The position numbers and the translations under genes were made by a program. Positions 1 to 5,262 of a DNA stretch of 5,262 bases are shown in pieces. The first letter of the stretch is position 1, and every line of letters starts with the position of its first letter. Location: positions 1-5,262 of the forward strand of contig CANFGA010000265.1 in the NCBI GenBank assembly GCA_947446335.1, given 5' to 3'. This DNA comes from Oxalobacteraceae bacterium. GTDB lineage: Bacteria; Pseudomonadota; Gammaproteobacteria; Burkholderiales; Burkholderiaceae_D. The notes below the pieces were generated by a model that was given only the letters and a program-made list of their open reading frames with translations, was not told where the DNA came from and did not search any database.

Positions 1-431
1 CGCTGTTGCTGTTCGACATGGAGTTTTCGATCATCGCGCTGATCGGGGTCTTTCTGTTGCTCGGCATCGTCAAGAAAAATGCGATCCTGATCATCGATTT
101 TGCACTCGAAGCCGAGCGTGCACGCGGCTTGACGCCGACCCAGGCAGTGCGCGAAGCGTGCCTGCTGCGTTTCCGGCCGATTCTGATGACGACGCTGGCC
201 GCCGCGCTGGGCGCCTTGCCGCTGGCGATCGGTTTTGGCGAAGGCTCGGAATTGCGCCGTCCGCTCGGCGTGGCCATCATCGGCGGGCTGCTGGTGAGCC
301 AGCTGCTGACGCTGTTGACCACTCCGGTGGTCTATATCCTGCTCGACAAGCTGCGCCACCGCAGCCCGCTTGAGCGCCAATTGAGCCGCCTTCAAGGAAC
401 GCAGGAAACTGCCGCACCCACACCACCATGA
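1..431 (+). CDS. mdtC: RND multidrug efflux permease, MdtC-like (C-terminal fragment)
   Basis: This is the inner-membrane proton/drug antiporter subunit of a tripartite RND efflux pump. Only the last ~142 residues are present; the frame is open at the left edge (first whole codon at 3), so the truncation is a window effect. The segment GIVKKNAILIIDFA is the conserved RND motif of the late transmembrane helices, and its second Lys aligns with the proton-relay Lys940 of AcrB (family knowledge). It is followed by ACLLRFRPILMTTLAA, a GSELRRPLG turn and a last helix ending SQLLTLLTTPVVY, which closely resemble E. coli MdtC and MdtB. GSELRRPLG, SQLLTL and TTPVVY favour MdtC, as does its place as the last pump gene before the outer-membrane factor. 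The tail after that helix is short and polar, as is usual. The stop TGA (429-431) overlaps the next ATG, so the two genes are almost certainly one operon. RND family is near certain; MdtC versus MdtB is moderate. Confidence 0.93.
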   Translation, partial: LLLFDMEFSIIALIGVFLLLGIVKKNAILIIDFALEAERARGLTPTQAVREACLLRFRPILMTTLAAALGALPLAIGFGEGSELRRPLGVAIIGGLLVSQLLTLLTTPVVYILLDKLRHRSPLERQLSRLQGTQETAAPTPP

Positions 432-1909
432 GCCACACCATCGATCATTCCAGCAAACCTCTGTCGTCGACGCCTCTGCTGGCGCTGCGCGCCAAATGCA
501 TCCCACTGGCCATCGTGGCCGCGCTGTCGATGCTGACCGGCTGCGCCGTCGGCCCCGCCTATGAGCGTCCCGATGCGGTACAGCCAAGCAGTTACAAGCA
601 AGCTGCAGGCTGGCTGCCTGCGGCGCCGGCCGATACCTTGGAGCGCGGACCCTGGTGGGAGTTGTTCGGCGACCCGGTGCTGAACCAGATGGCCGACAGC
701 ATCGAAGTATCGAACCAGAACGTGGCGGCGGCGATCGCGTCTTATGCCCAGGCACGTGCGCTGGTGCGCGAGCAGCGCGCGGCGCTCTTTCCCAGCGTCG
801 ACCTGAGCGGCAGCGGAAACCGCTCCGGCGGCGGCCAGTCCTCGGTCACCTCGACTGCAACCGGCACGCTGGGCGGAGGCGGCGCCAGCAACCAGTTTCG
901 CAGCAGCATAGGCGCCAGTTGGGAGCCCGATATCTGGGGCCGGCTGCGCGCCGGCGTGACCGGCGCCAACGCTGGTTTGGACGCCAGCGCGGCCGATCTG
1001 GCGGCGGCGCGTCTGTCGGCCCAGGGCGAACTGGCGATCAATTATTTCTCGCTGCGCCAGACCGATGCCCAGCAAGTGTTGCTGGAGGCGACGGTGCAGG
1101 GCTATCAGCGCGTGCTGCAAATCACGCGCAACCGCTTCGAGGCAGGCATCGCGGCCAACGCCGACTTGCTGCAGGCGCAGACCCAGTTGGCCAATGCGCA
1201 GGCGGACGCCGTCGGTCTTGTCCGGCAAAGGGCCCAGTTCGAGCATGCGATCGCGATCTTGCTGGGCAAGGCGCCGTTTGACTTCAGCTTGGCCAGTGCG
1301 CCCTGGAGCGTGGCGGTGCCCGACGTTCCGCCGGGTCTGCCGTCGACGCTGTTGCAGCGCCGGCCCGACATCGCCGCCTTTGAGCGCCGCGTGGCGGTCG
1401 CCAATGAACAGATCGGCATTGCGCGCTCGGCCTATTTTCCCAGCTTGAACCTGACCGGATCGTATGGCTTTGGTGCCAGCGAGGTGGCTTCGCTGTTCAA
1501 TATCACCAGCAGCGTCTGGGCCATCGGCGCGCAAACGGCGCTCAATTTGTTCGATGCCGGCGCCACCAGCGCGCGCGTCGATGCCGCGCGCGCCGCACAC
1601 GCCGTGACGGTCGCGCAGTACCGTCAGAGCGTGCTGACCGCCTTTGCCGATGTCGAGAACCAGCTGGCGGCGACCCGCGCCCTGATGCAGCAGCAGGAAC
1701 TGCGCCGCATCGCATCGAGCTCCGCCGATCAGGTCGAGGAGCAGATGCTGAATCGTTACCGCGCCGGCCAGGTCAGCTATACCGATGTCGTCACCGCTCA
1801 GGTCACCGCGTTGACAGCGCGGCGTGCGCTGGTGCAATTGCAGGCCGATCGCCAGACCACGGCGGTGGCGCTGATCCAGTCGCTGGGCGGCGGCTGGTCG
1901 GCGCAGTGA
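428..1909 (+). CDS. Efflux outer-membrane factor, OprM/NodT-family lipoprotein
   Basis: This is the outer-membrane channel of the tripartite pump, a lipid-anchored trimer that takes drugs from the permease/adaptor to the outside. The 493 residues match the usual family length. The N-terminus has a basic region (R21, K23), a hydrophobic core and the lipobox LTGC, with the lipidated Cys at residue 39 (codon 542-544), followed by VGPAYERP, the typical OprM-family mature start. Two outer-membrane efflux repeats follow, with long Ala/Gln-rich coiled-coil stretches. The second is introduced at about residues 309-315 by LLQRRPDI and continues through VAVANEQIGIARSAYFPSL, a hallmark segment. The region before the signal core is rather long, but no in-frame ATG lies between 428 and the one just before the lipobox. 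The ATGA overlap with the permease supports this start. The nearest AGGA is about 22 nt upstream, so translation probably depends on coupling to the permease gene. The substrate cannot be read from sequence. Confidence 0.95.
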   Translation: MSHTIDHSSKPLSSTPLLALRAKCIPLAIVAALSMLTGCAVGPAYERPDAVQPSSYKQAAGWLPAAPADTLERGPWWELFGDPVLNQMADSIEVSNQNVAAAIASYAQARALVREQRAALFPSVDLSGSGNRSGGGQSSVTSTATGTLGGGGASNQFRSSIGASWEPDIWGRLRAGVTGANAGLDASAADLAAARLSAQGELAINYFSLRQTDAQQVLLEATVQGYQRVLQITRNRFEAGIAANADLLQAQTQLANAQADAVGLVRQRAQFEHAIAILLGKAPFDFSLASAPWSVAVPDVPPGLPSTLLQRRPDIAAFERRVAVANEQIGIARSAYFPSLNLTGSYGFGASEVASLFNITSSVWAIGAQTALNLFDAGATSARVDAARAAHAVTVAQYRQSVLTAFADVENQLAATRALMQQQELRRIASSSADQVEEQMLNRYRAGQVSYTDVVTAQVTALTARRALVQLQADRQTTAVALIQSLGGGWSAQ

Positions 1910-1938
1910 CCGTGGCCCTTTCCTGTCAGCGAGCGCTG

Positions 1939-1968
1939 TTGCACCATCGATTGCGTGCCACGTATAAT
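1939..1968 (+). promoter_or_regulatory. Putative sigma70-type promoter for the sensor kinase-pnuC-kinase operon
   Basis: A perfect consensus -10 box TATAAT lies at 1963-1968 in otherwise GC-rich DNA. A weak -35 candidate, TTGCAC (1939-1944), lies 18 bp upstream; it matches TTGACA only in its first three bases, so the promoter may need an activator. Transcription would begin near 1975, leaving a leader of about 55 nt before the ATG at 2030. This is the only good promoter-like element in the 120-bp gap and sits just ahead of a three-gene overlapping operon. No clear Rho-independent terminator precedes it, so read-through from the efflux operon is possible. Assigned by eye only. Confidence 0.55.
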
Positions 1969-1969
1969 T

Positions 1970-1989
1970 CAAAAAGTAAGCAAAAAGTA
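1970..1989 (+). repeat. Tandem direct repeat CAAAAAGTA x2 at the presumed transcription start
   Basis: Two identical 9-mers, CAAAAAGTA, occupy 1970-1978 and 1981-1989, separated by AG, giving an 11-bp period, about one helical turn. They begin two bases after the TATAAT box and span the predicted +1. The position and helical phasing would suit a transcription factor binding as a tandem dimer on one DNA face, most simply as a repressor, but no known operator is recognised. A chance repeat in an A-rich leader cannot be excluded. Confidence 0.5.
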
Positions 1990-2011
1990 TCCAATTACAA
2001 CATGTTTTTGC
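1980..2011 (+). repeat. Inverted repeat GCAAAAA / TTTTTGC in the leader
   Basis: GCAAAAA (1980-1986) and its exact reverse complement TTTTTGC (2005-2011) are separated by 18 bases. The left arm overlaps the second copy of the CAAAAAGTA direct repeat, and the spacer ends in the start of an 8-bp palindrome, AACATGTT (1999-2006). In RNA it would be a weak, A-U-rich stem ending 18 nt before the ATG at 2030; in DNA it could be an operator. It does not resemble a NAD-class riboswitch that I can recognise. Confidence 0.4.
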
Positions 2012-2029
2012 CCGTGCGCAGGTGCTACC

Positions 2030-3181
2030 ATGATGACGCTATCCACTCCATCTGACCATCCGGCGTTGAGCCAGGAAATTGCCGAACGCGAGCGTGCGCA
2101 AAAGGACTTGCGCGATGCCGAGTGCTTTTTTCAGGCGACCATCGATTCCCTGTCCGACCATGTGCTGGTGCTCGACGAGGCTGGCAGCGTAATCCATGCC
2201 AACAAAGCCTGGTGCGATTTTTCCCATTATGCCAGTGCCGGATTCTCTTATCTTCAGATGTGCGAAACCGATCGCCGCTGGCTGGGCAACAGCGGCATCG
2301 AGTTTGCTTGCGGCATCCGCAGCGTGATCTGGGGCATGCCACTGGCGTTTTCGCTGGAATACGCCTACTGCGTCGAGCTGCATGCCAATCCGGAGCGCGA
2401 GAGCCGCTGGTTTCAGGGCAAGGTCAGCCGCTTTACCGGCGACGGGCCGCCGCGGGTTGTCGTGACGCACATCGATATCACGAAGCGCAAGACGATGGAG
2501 CGGGCGCTGCAACAGTCGCAGCGCCAGTTGCGTCAATTGGCCGAGCACCTTGAAACGGCCAAGGAAGATGAGCGCAAGCGCATTTCGCGCGATATCCACG
2601 ATGAGCTGGGTCAGAATCTGCTGGCCTTGCGGATCGACATTTCGATGCTGGCGGCGCGCACGTCGCATTCCCATCCGCACCTGCACCAGCGCGTGGCCAC
2701 GGTGCTGGACAATGTCGACGCCACCATCAAGAGCGTGCGCGGGATCATGAACGAATTGCGCCCACTGGCGCTGGACCTGGGGCTGCAAGCCGCGCTGGAA
2801 TGGCAGGTCCGGGATTTCACGAAACGCAGCGGGATTTTCTGCCAATTGCTGGCACAAGACGAGACCGTGTTCGACGCCATCGGCAGCAAGGTCGACATCG
2901 TGCTGTTTCGCATCGTGCAAGAGGGCTTGACCAATGTATTGCGTCATGCCAAGGCCACGCGGGTCGACCTGTCGCTGCAGGCGCAGCACGGGCAACTGAT
3001 CCTGACCATCCGCGACGATGGCGTCGGCAGCAGCGATGAGCAGGGCAGGGAGAGCCGTGGTTTTGGCTTGATCGGCATCGCCGAGCGCATCGCGGCGCTG
3101 GGTGGCGAATTCGATTTCGGCAGCAGCTTGGCGCAGCCCGGTTCTAGTCTGGTCGTGCGCATTCCATTGCCAGACGAATGA
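2030..3181 (+). CDS. Soluble PAS-domain sensor histidine kinase, HisKA_3 (NarL/DegS-type)
   Basis: This 383-residue cytoplasmic kinase would autophosphorylate on His and pass the phosphate to a LuxR/NarL-class response regulator. Domains: a short charged, coiled-coil-like N-terminus (~13-30); a PAS domain (~31-150) with NKAW, a FSLEY motif (107-111), RWF (126-128) and a typical closing HIDITKRK; a helical linker; the dimerisation/phosphoacceptor segment ERKRISRDIHDELGQ with His190; then a HATPase with N-box QEGLTNVLRHA (297-307), G1 box DDGVG (329-333) and GFGLIGIAERI (344-354). All catalytic motifs look intact. No transmembrane segment or signal peptide is visible, so the signal is probably cytoplasmic. 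The PAS region holds five Cys (32, 62, 78, 94, 114); its ligand is unknown. The start was placed at ATG 2030 (an adjacent ATG is at 2033) because AGG at 2020-2022 lies 7 nt upstream; an in-frame GTG at 1955 would put the -10 box inside the gene. The stop overlaps the pnuC ATG. No response regulator lies in the window. Confidence 0.93.
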   Translation: MMTLSTPSDHPALSQEIAERERAQKDLRDAECFFQATIDSLSDHVLVLDEAGSVIHANKAWCDFSHYASAGFSYLQMCETDRRWLGNSGIEFACGIRSVIWGMPLAFSLEYAYCVELHANPERESRWFQGKVSRFTGDGPPRVVVTHIDITKRKTMERALQQSQRQLRQLAEHLETAKEDERKRISRDIHDELGQNLLALRIDISMLAARTSHSHPHLHQRVATVLDNVDATIKSVRGIMNELRPLALDLGLQAALEWQVRDFTKRSGIFCQLLAQDETVFDAIGSKVDIVLFRIVQEGLTNVLRHAKATRVDLSLQAQHGQLILTIRDDGVGSSDEQGRESRGFGLIGIAERIAALGGEFDFGSSLAQPGSSLVVRIPLPDE

Positions 3182-3789
3182 ACGATAGCCTGAGTTTGGT
3201 CGGTTTGGTGACGACGCCGCTGGAATTGATTTCCTTCGTGCTGGCTGCGATCACGGTCTGGCTCAACATCGGCCAGAATCATTGGGCATGGCTGTTTTCG
3301 ATCCTGTCGTCGGCCACCTATGCGCTGGTATTTTTCGACGCCAGACTGTATGGCGATACCGGGCTGCAACTGGTGTTCATCGCGCTGTCGCTCTGGGGCT
3401 GGCACCAGTGGCTCAAGGTCAGAGTCAAGGCTGACAGCAACACCGATGCTGCTTTGCATGTATCGCGCCTGAACGCACGCGCTTGGTGGCTGTCGGCGAG
3501 CGCCTGGTTGGCCGGCTTTGTTGCATTGGCCTGGTTCTTGCACCGCTATACCGACAGCGATGTGCCGCGCATCGATGCCTTCCTGACCGCCGGCAGCTTG
3601 CTCGGGCAATGGCTGCTGGCGCAAAAGAAATTGGAAACCTGGTATGTCTGGATCGTCGTCGATCTGCTCTATGTCGGCCTGTATCTGTACAAGAGCCTGA
3701 TGCTGACCGCGATCCTGTATGCAATCTTCGTTGCGCTGGCGCTGGCCGGCTTGCGCGCATGGCAACGCTCAGAGCGGAGCCTGGCATGA
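3178..3789 (+). CDS. pnuC: PnuC-family transporter, probable nicotinamide riboside uptake
   Basis: This is an inner-membrane facilitator of the PnuC family, which moves vitamins down a gradient maintained by phosphorylation inside the cell. The 203 residues fit the family, and about seven hydrophobic segments can be drawn (roughly 13-30, 36-54, 60-78, 102-121, 132-148, 154-172, 174-195). Family landmarks include an early Trp/Asn-rich segment (WLNIGQNHWAW, 28-38), GWHQW (74-78), GQWLLAQKKLE (143-153) and the WxxWxxxD motif at W155-W158-D162 in the substrate-binding helix. The family also contains thiamine (PnuT) and riboflavin (PnuX) transporters. Nicotinamide riboside is preferred because the next gene encodes a NadR-type ribosylnicotinamide kinase. 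The start ATG shares four bases with the sensor-kinase stop and lacks a good Shine-Dalgarno sequence, indicating translational coupling. Its stop likewise overlaps the kinase ATG. Family assignment is strong; substrate is inferred from context. Confidence 0.93.
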   Translation: MNDSLSLVGLVTTPLELISFVLAAITVWLNIGQNHWAWLFSILSSATYALVFFDARLYGDTGLQLVFIALSLWGWHQWLKVRVKADSNTDAALHVSRLNARAWWLSASAWLAGFVALAWFLHRYTDSDVPRIDAFLTAGSLLGQWLLAQKKLETWYVWIVVDLLYVGLYLYKSLMLTAILYAIFVALALAGLRAWQRSERSLA

Positions 3790-4343
3790 CGACAGTGCTG
3801 CGCGTGGCGATTCTGGGCGCCGAATCGTCCGGCAAGTCGACGCTGGCTGGTGCGCTGGCGGCGCGCCACCACAGCCTGTGGGTACCCGAATTCCTGCGCG
3901 AATTCGTCGACCAGCACCAGCGCGTGCCGCGCGAAGAAGACCAGTTCCTGATCGCCAGCACCCAGGTGCAGCGCGAGCAGATACTGGAGCAGCGCTTGCA
4001 GCAGCGATCAAGCAGCAGCTTCCTGTTTTGCGACACCACGCCGTTGATGACGGCGCTCTACAGCCGCTGTTATTTCGCGCGCATCGACCCGGACCTGGAA
4101 CAACTGGCCAGCCGCCATGCGTATGACATCACACTGGTCACAGCGCCGGACGGGCCGTGGGTGGCCGATGGCTTGCAGCGCGAATCGGCGGCGGTGCGCC
4201 AGCAGATACACTGGCAATTGCTGCAGGAACTCGCTGCGCGCGGCATCGCCTTTCTGCAAGTGGAGGGCACGCTGCAGCAGCGTTTGCTGCAGGTCGAACC
4301 GTTGCTGGCCGGGTTCAGAAACTCATCTGTGCTGACAGCTTGA
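3786..4343 (+). CDS. Stand-alone NadR-type ribosylnicotinamide kinase (AAA_28 ATPase)
   Basis: Predicted to phosphorylate nicotinamide riboside to NMN with ATP in the cytoplasm, trapping the vitamin brought in by PnuC. The 185-residue protein corresponds to the C-terminal kinase domain of E. coli NadR alone, without the helix-turn-helix repressor and adenylyltransferase domains. RVAILGAESSGKSTL contains a Walker A loop (GAESSGKS, 11-18) very like VAILGGESSGKS of NadR. EFLREFV (35-41) matches its EYGREFV, FLFCDTTPL (79-87) is the Walker-B-like strand with D83, and YDITLVTA followed by WVADGLQR (125-132) matches NadR's FDVTILL and WVDDGLR, including a lid-like region. The ATG at 3786 overlaps the pnuC stop and has GGAG at 3776-3779 six bases upstream, which fixes the start. 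The 3' end overlaps the convergent receptor gene by 29 bp. Databases may label it only as an AAA family ATPase. NMN-to-NAD conversion would need an enzyme encoded elsewhere. Confidence 0.9.
   Translation: MTTVLRVAILGAESSGKSTLAGALAARHHSLWVPEFLREFVDQHQRVPREEDQFLIASTQVQREQILEQRLQQRSSSSFLFCDTTPLMTALYSRCYFARIDPDLEQLASRHAYDITLVTAPDGPWVADGLQRESAAVRQQIHWQLLQELAARGIAFLQVEGTLQQRLLQVEPLLAGFRNSSVLTA
4272..4292. repeat. Perfect 8-bp hairpin just past the receptor stop codon
   Basis: CTGCAGCA (4272-4279) and TGCTGCAG (4285-4292) form a perfect 8-bp stem around a 5-base loop. On the minus strand it begins 22 nt beyond the TonB-receptor stop; on the plus strand it lies in the kinase gene and encodes LQQRLLQ. 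No T-run follows on the minus strand, so it is not a classical intrinsic terminator; it could stabilise the receptor mRNA 3' end or assist Rho-dependent termination. Repeated Leu/Gln codons could also have produced it by chance. Confidence 0.35.
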
Positions 4344-5262
4344 AGGTGCGCGGCGCGCCCGGGAACAGGTAACCGCCCAGCACCGGCGTGACGTCGCGCC
4401 AGTAGAACTTGTCGAATGCATTGTCGACATTGGCTCGCAAGATGGTCGGCGTGCCCGCTACTCGGATGGCATAGGCCAGGCCCAGATCGAACAGATGGTA
4501 GCCCGGCACCATCACCGTGTTTTCATTGTCGAAGGCTTTTTTGCCGGAATAGCGCCAGGTCGAGTTCAGCTTCAGACCTGCCAATTGCGGCACTGCATAG
4601 TCGGCATGCAACGCCGACTTGAAGGTGGCGACGTTGGGTACGCGCTTGCCGTCGAGGGTGATCTGACCGGTGCCGCTCTGGCTGGTGTTGAGCGCGGCAG
4701 CGGAAAAGCCCAGCGTCAGGTCGGGTGTGGCGCGGGCCTGGACCGAGAGTTCCAGGCCGCGGTTGCGGGCCTGACCGTTGCGCACATAGTCATTGTTGGC
4801 ATCCACGTATTCGAGGCCCTTGCGGATCTCGAACAGCGCAACGGCCACTTGCAGGTTGCGCGCCAGGTCGGCCTTGATCCCGAGTTCGACCTGCTTCGAC
4901 TTGCTCGCCGACAATGCCGCGCCGTAGTTGTTCGATCCTAACTGGGCGATGCTGCCATGCTCGAGCCCCTGCGACACGACGCCATACACGCTCACGTTTT
5001 CTTGCAGGTAATGCATTAGCGCCAGGTTGGGCAGCAGGAAATTTTCATCCGTGCGTGCGTCCGGCACATCGGCTGCGATGAACTGCTTGCGCTTCACTTG
5101 CACATGGCGCACGCCGGCATGCAGCTTCCATTGCAGGTTGAAGCTGACGATGTCCTGGGCGAACACGGCGCGTTCCTGTTCGCTGCGGCGCTCGCTGACC
5201 GGACCGGATGTGCCGCCTGTGGCAGGCACGATCGCAGCTTGGTAGATGTTGCTGGTGCCGGC
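4315..5262 (-). CDS. TonB-dependent outer-membrane receptor (C-terminal barrel, partial)
   Basis: This is an active-transport outer-membrane receptor powered by TonB/ExbBD. About 315 C-terminal residues are visible and the frame is open at the right edge, so the signal peptide, TonB box and plug domain lie outside the window. Family members usually have 650-800 residues. Visible signs include alternating barrel strands, a YLQENVSVYGVVSQGLE strand-loop, a SKSKQVELGIKADL strand, RNRGLELSVQ, the late NVDNAFDKFYWRDV motif common in this family, and a C-terminal SAQMSF ending in Phe, the outer-membrane assembly signature. The gene is convergent with the ribosylnicotinamide kinase gene and its stop (4315-4317) lies inside that gene, so the two transcripts share 29 bp. 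The barrel resembles siderophore-type receptors in general, but the ligand cannot be read from this part. Beside pnuC and the kinase, import of nicotinamide riboside or a related nucleotide is a reasonable hypothesis; an iron chelate is the main alternative. Confidence 0.92.
   Translation of the reverse strand, partial: AGTSNIYQAAIVPATGGTSGPVSERRSEQERAVFAQDIVSFNLQWKLHAGVRHVQVKRKQFIAADVPDARTDENFLLPNLALMHYLQENVSVYGVVSQGLEHGSIAQLGSNNYGAALSASKSKQVELGIKADLARNLQVAVALFEIRKGLEYVDANNDYVRNGQARNRGLELSVQARATPDLTLGFSAAALNTSQSGTGQITLDGKRVPNVATFKSALHADYAVPQLAGLKLNSTWRYSGKKAFDNENTVMVPGYHLFDLGLAYAIRVAGTPTILRANVDNAFDKFYWRDVTPVLGGYLFPGAPRTFKLSAQMSF

Noticed and set aside
1927..1938. CAGCG-AG-CGCTG hairpin as terminator of the efflux operon
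   Set aside because: The stem is only five base pairs with a 2-base loop and no T-run follows; it adjoins the candidate -35 element. Not convincing as a terminator.
392..1972. A 526-codon open frame on the minus strand opposite the outer-membrane factor
   Set aside because: It is antisense to an unmistakable OprM-family gene. Its translation is Arg/Gln/Gly-rich with no recognisable domain, as expected of the reverse frame of GC-rich coding DNA.
1955..2029. N-terminal extension of the sensor kinase from a GTG at 1955
   Set aside because: It would place the TATAAT box and the AT-rich leader inside the coding sequence. It has no good ribosome site and adds 25 residues unlike a PAS kinase N-terminus; ATG 2030 has AGG at proper spacing.
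2002..2055. A 17-codon upstream open frame (ATG 2002, TGA 2053) overlapping the sensor-kinase start
   Set aside because: It could be a leader peptide, but no Shine-Dalgarno precedes it and its sequence (no run of a regulatory amino acid) gives no sign of attenuation.
2039..3765. Long minus-strand open frames opposite the sensor kinase and pnuC
   Set aside because: They have low-complexity Arg/Gln/His-rich translations, no family motifs, and lie over genes with clear intact motifs on the plus strand; they are GC-driven shadow frames.
3178..3789. Thiamine (PnuT) or riboflavin (PnuX) transporter instead of PnuC
   Set aside because: No thiamine or riboflavin gene or recognisable TPP/FMN riboswitch is nearby, and the coupled downstream kinase matches the NadR ribosylnicotinamide kinase domain. 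The alternative is not strictly excluded.
4352..4359. GGCGCGCC palindrome after the kinase stop
   Set aside because: It is a short self-complementary GC run within receptor coding sequence, with no flanking T-run or repeat; it is expected by chance in such GC-rich DNA.

Overview
The window is GC-rich (roughly 60% G+C by eye) and densely coding. It looks like a Gram-negative betaproteobacterial chromosome, most likely Burkholderiales and possibly Oxalobacteraceae. The reasons are an MdtABC-type RND pump with its own OprM-type outer-membrane lipoprotein, a TonB-dependent receptor, and proteobacterial codon use. The taxonomic placement is inference; the window contains no rRNA, tRNA or marker gene. 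There are no mobile elements, CRISPR arrays or RNA genes that I can support.

Left part (1-1909, + strand): the 3' end of a multidrug-efflux operon. The C-terminal ~142 residues of an MdtC-like RND inner-membrane permease overlap, by ATGA, the start of a complete 493-residue OprM/NodT-family outer-membrane lipoprotein. Together with an unseen periplasmic adaptor they would form a tripartite drug-efflux pump.

Intergenic gap (1910-2029): no convincing terminator. It holds a likely sigma70-type promoter with a consensus TATAAT at 1963-1968. Just downstream is an unusually AT-rich patch with a direct repeat (two CAAAAAGTA copies, 11 bp apart) and an overlapping GCAAAAA/TTTTTGC inverted repeat.

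Middle (2030-4343, + strand): a tightly coupled three-gene operon, each junction a 4-base ATGA overlap. It encodes (i) a soluble PAS-domain histidine kinase of the HisKA_3/NarL class, (ii) a PnuC-family vitamin transporter, and (iii) a stand-alone NadR-type ribosylnicotinamide kinase. The last two are a coherent pathway: nicotinamide riboside enters through PnuC and is trapped by phosphorylation to NMN for NAD synthesis. The co-translated sensor kinase is the unexpected member, and its response regulator is not in the window.

Right part (4315-5262, - strand): the C-terminal barrel of a TonB-dependent outer-membrane receptor. It is convergent with the kinase gene and overlaps its 3' end by 29 bp. 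It may supply the outer-membrane step for the same substrate, giving an outer-membrane-to-cytoplasm nicotinamide riboside scavenging locus under its own two-component sensor. That link is inference from gene order.
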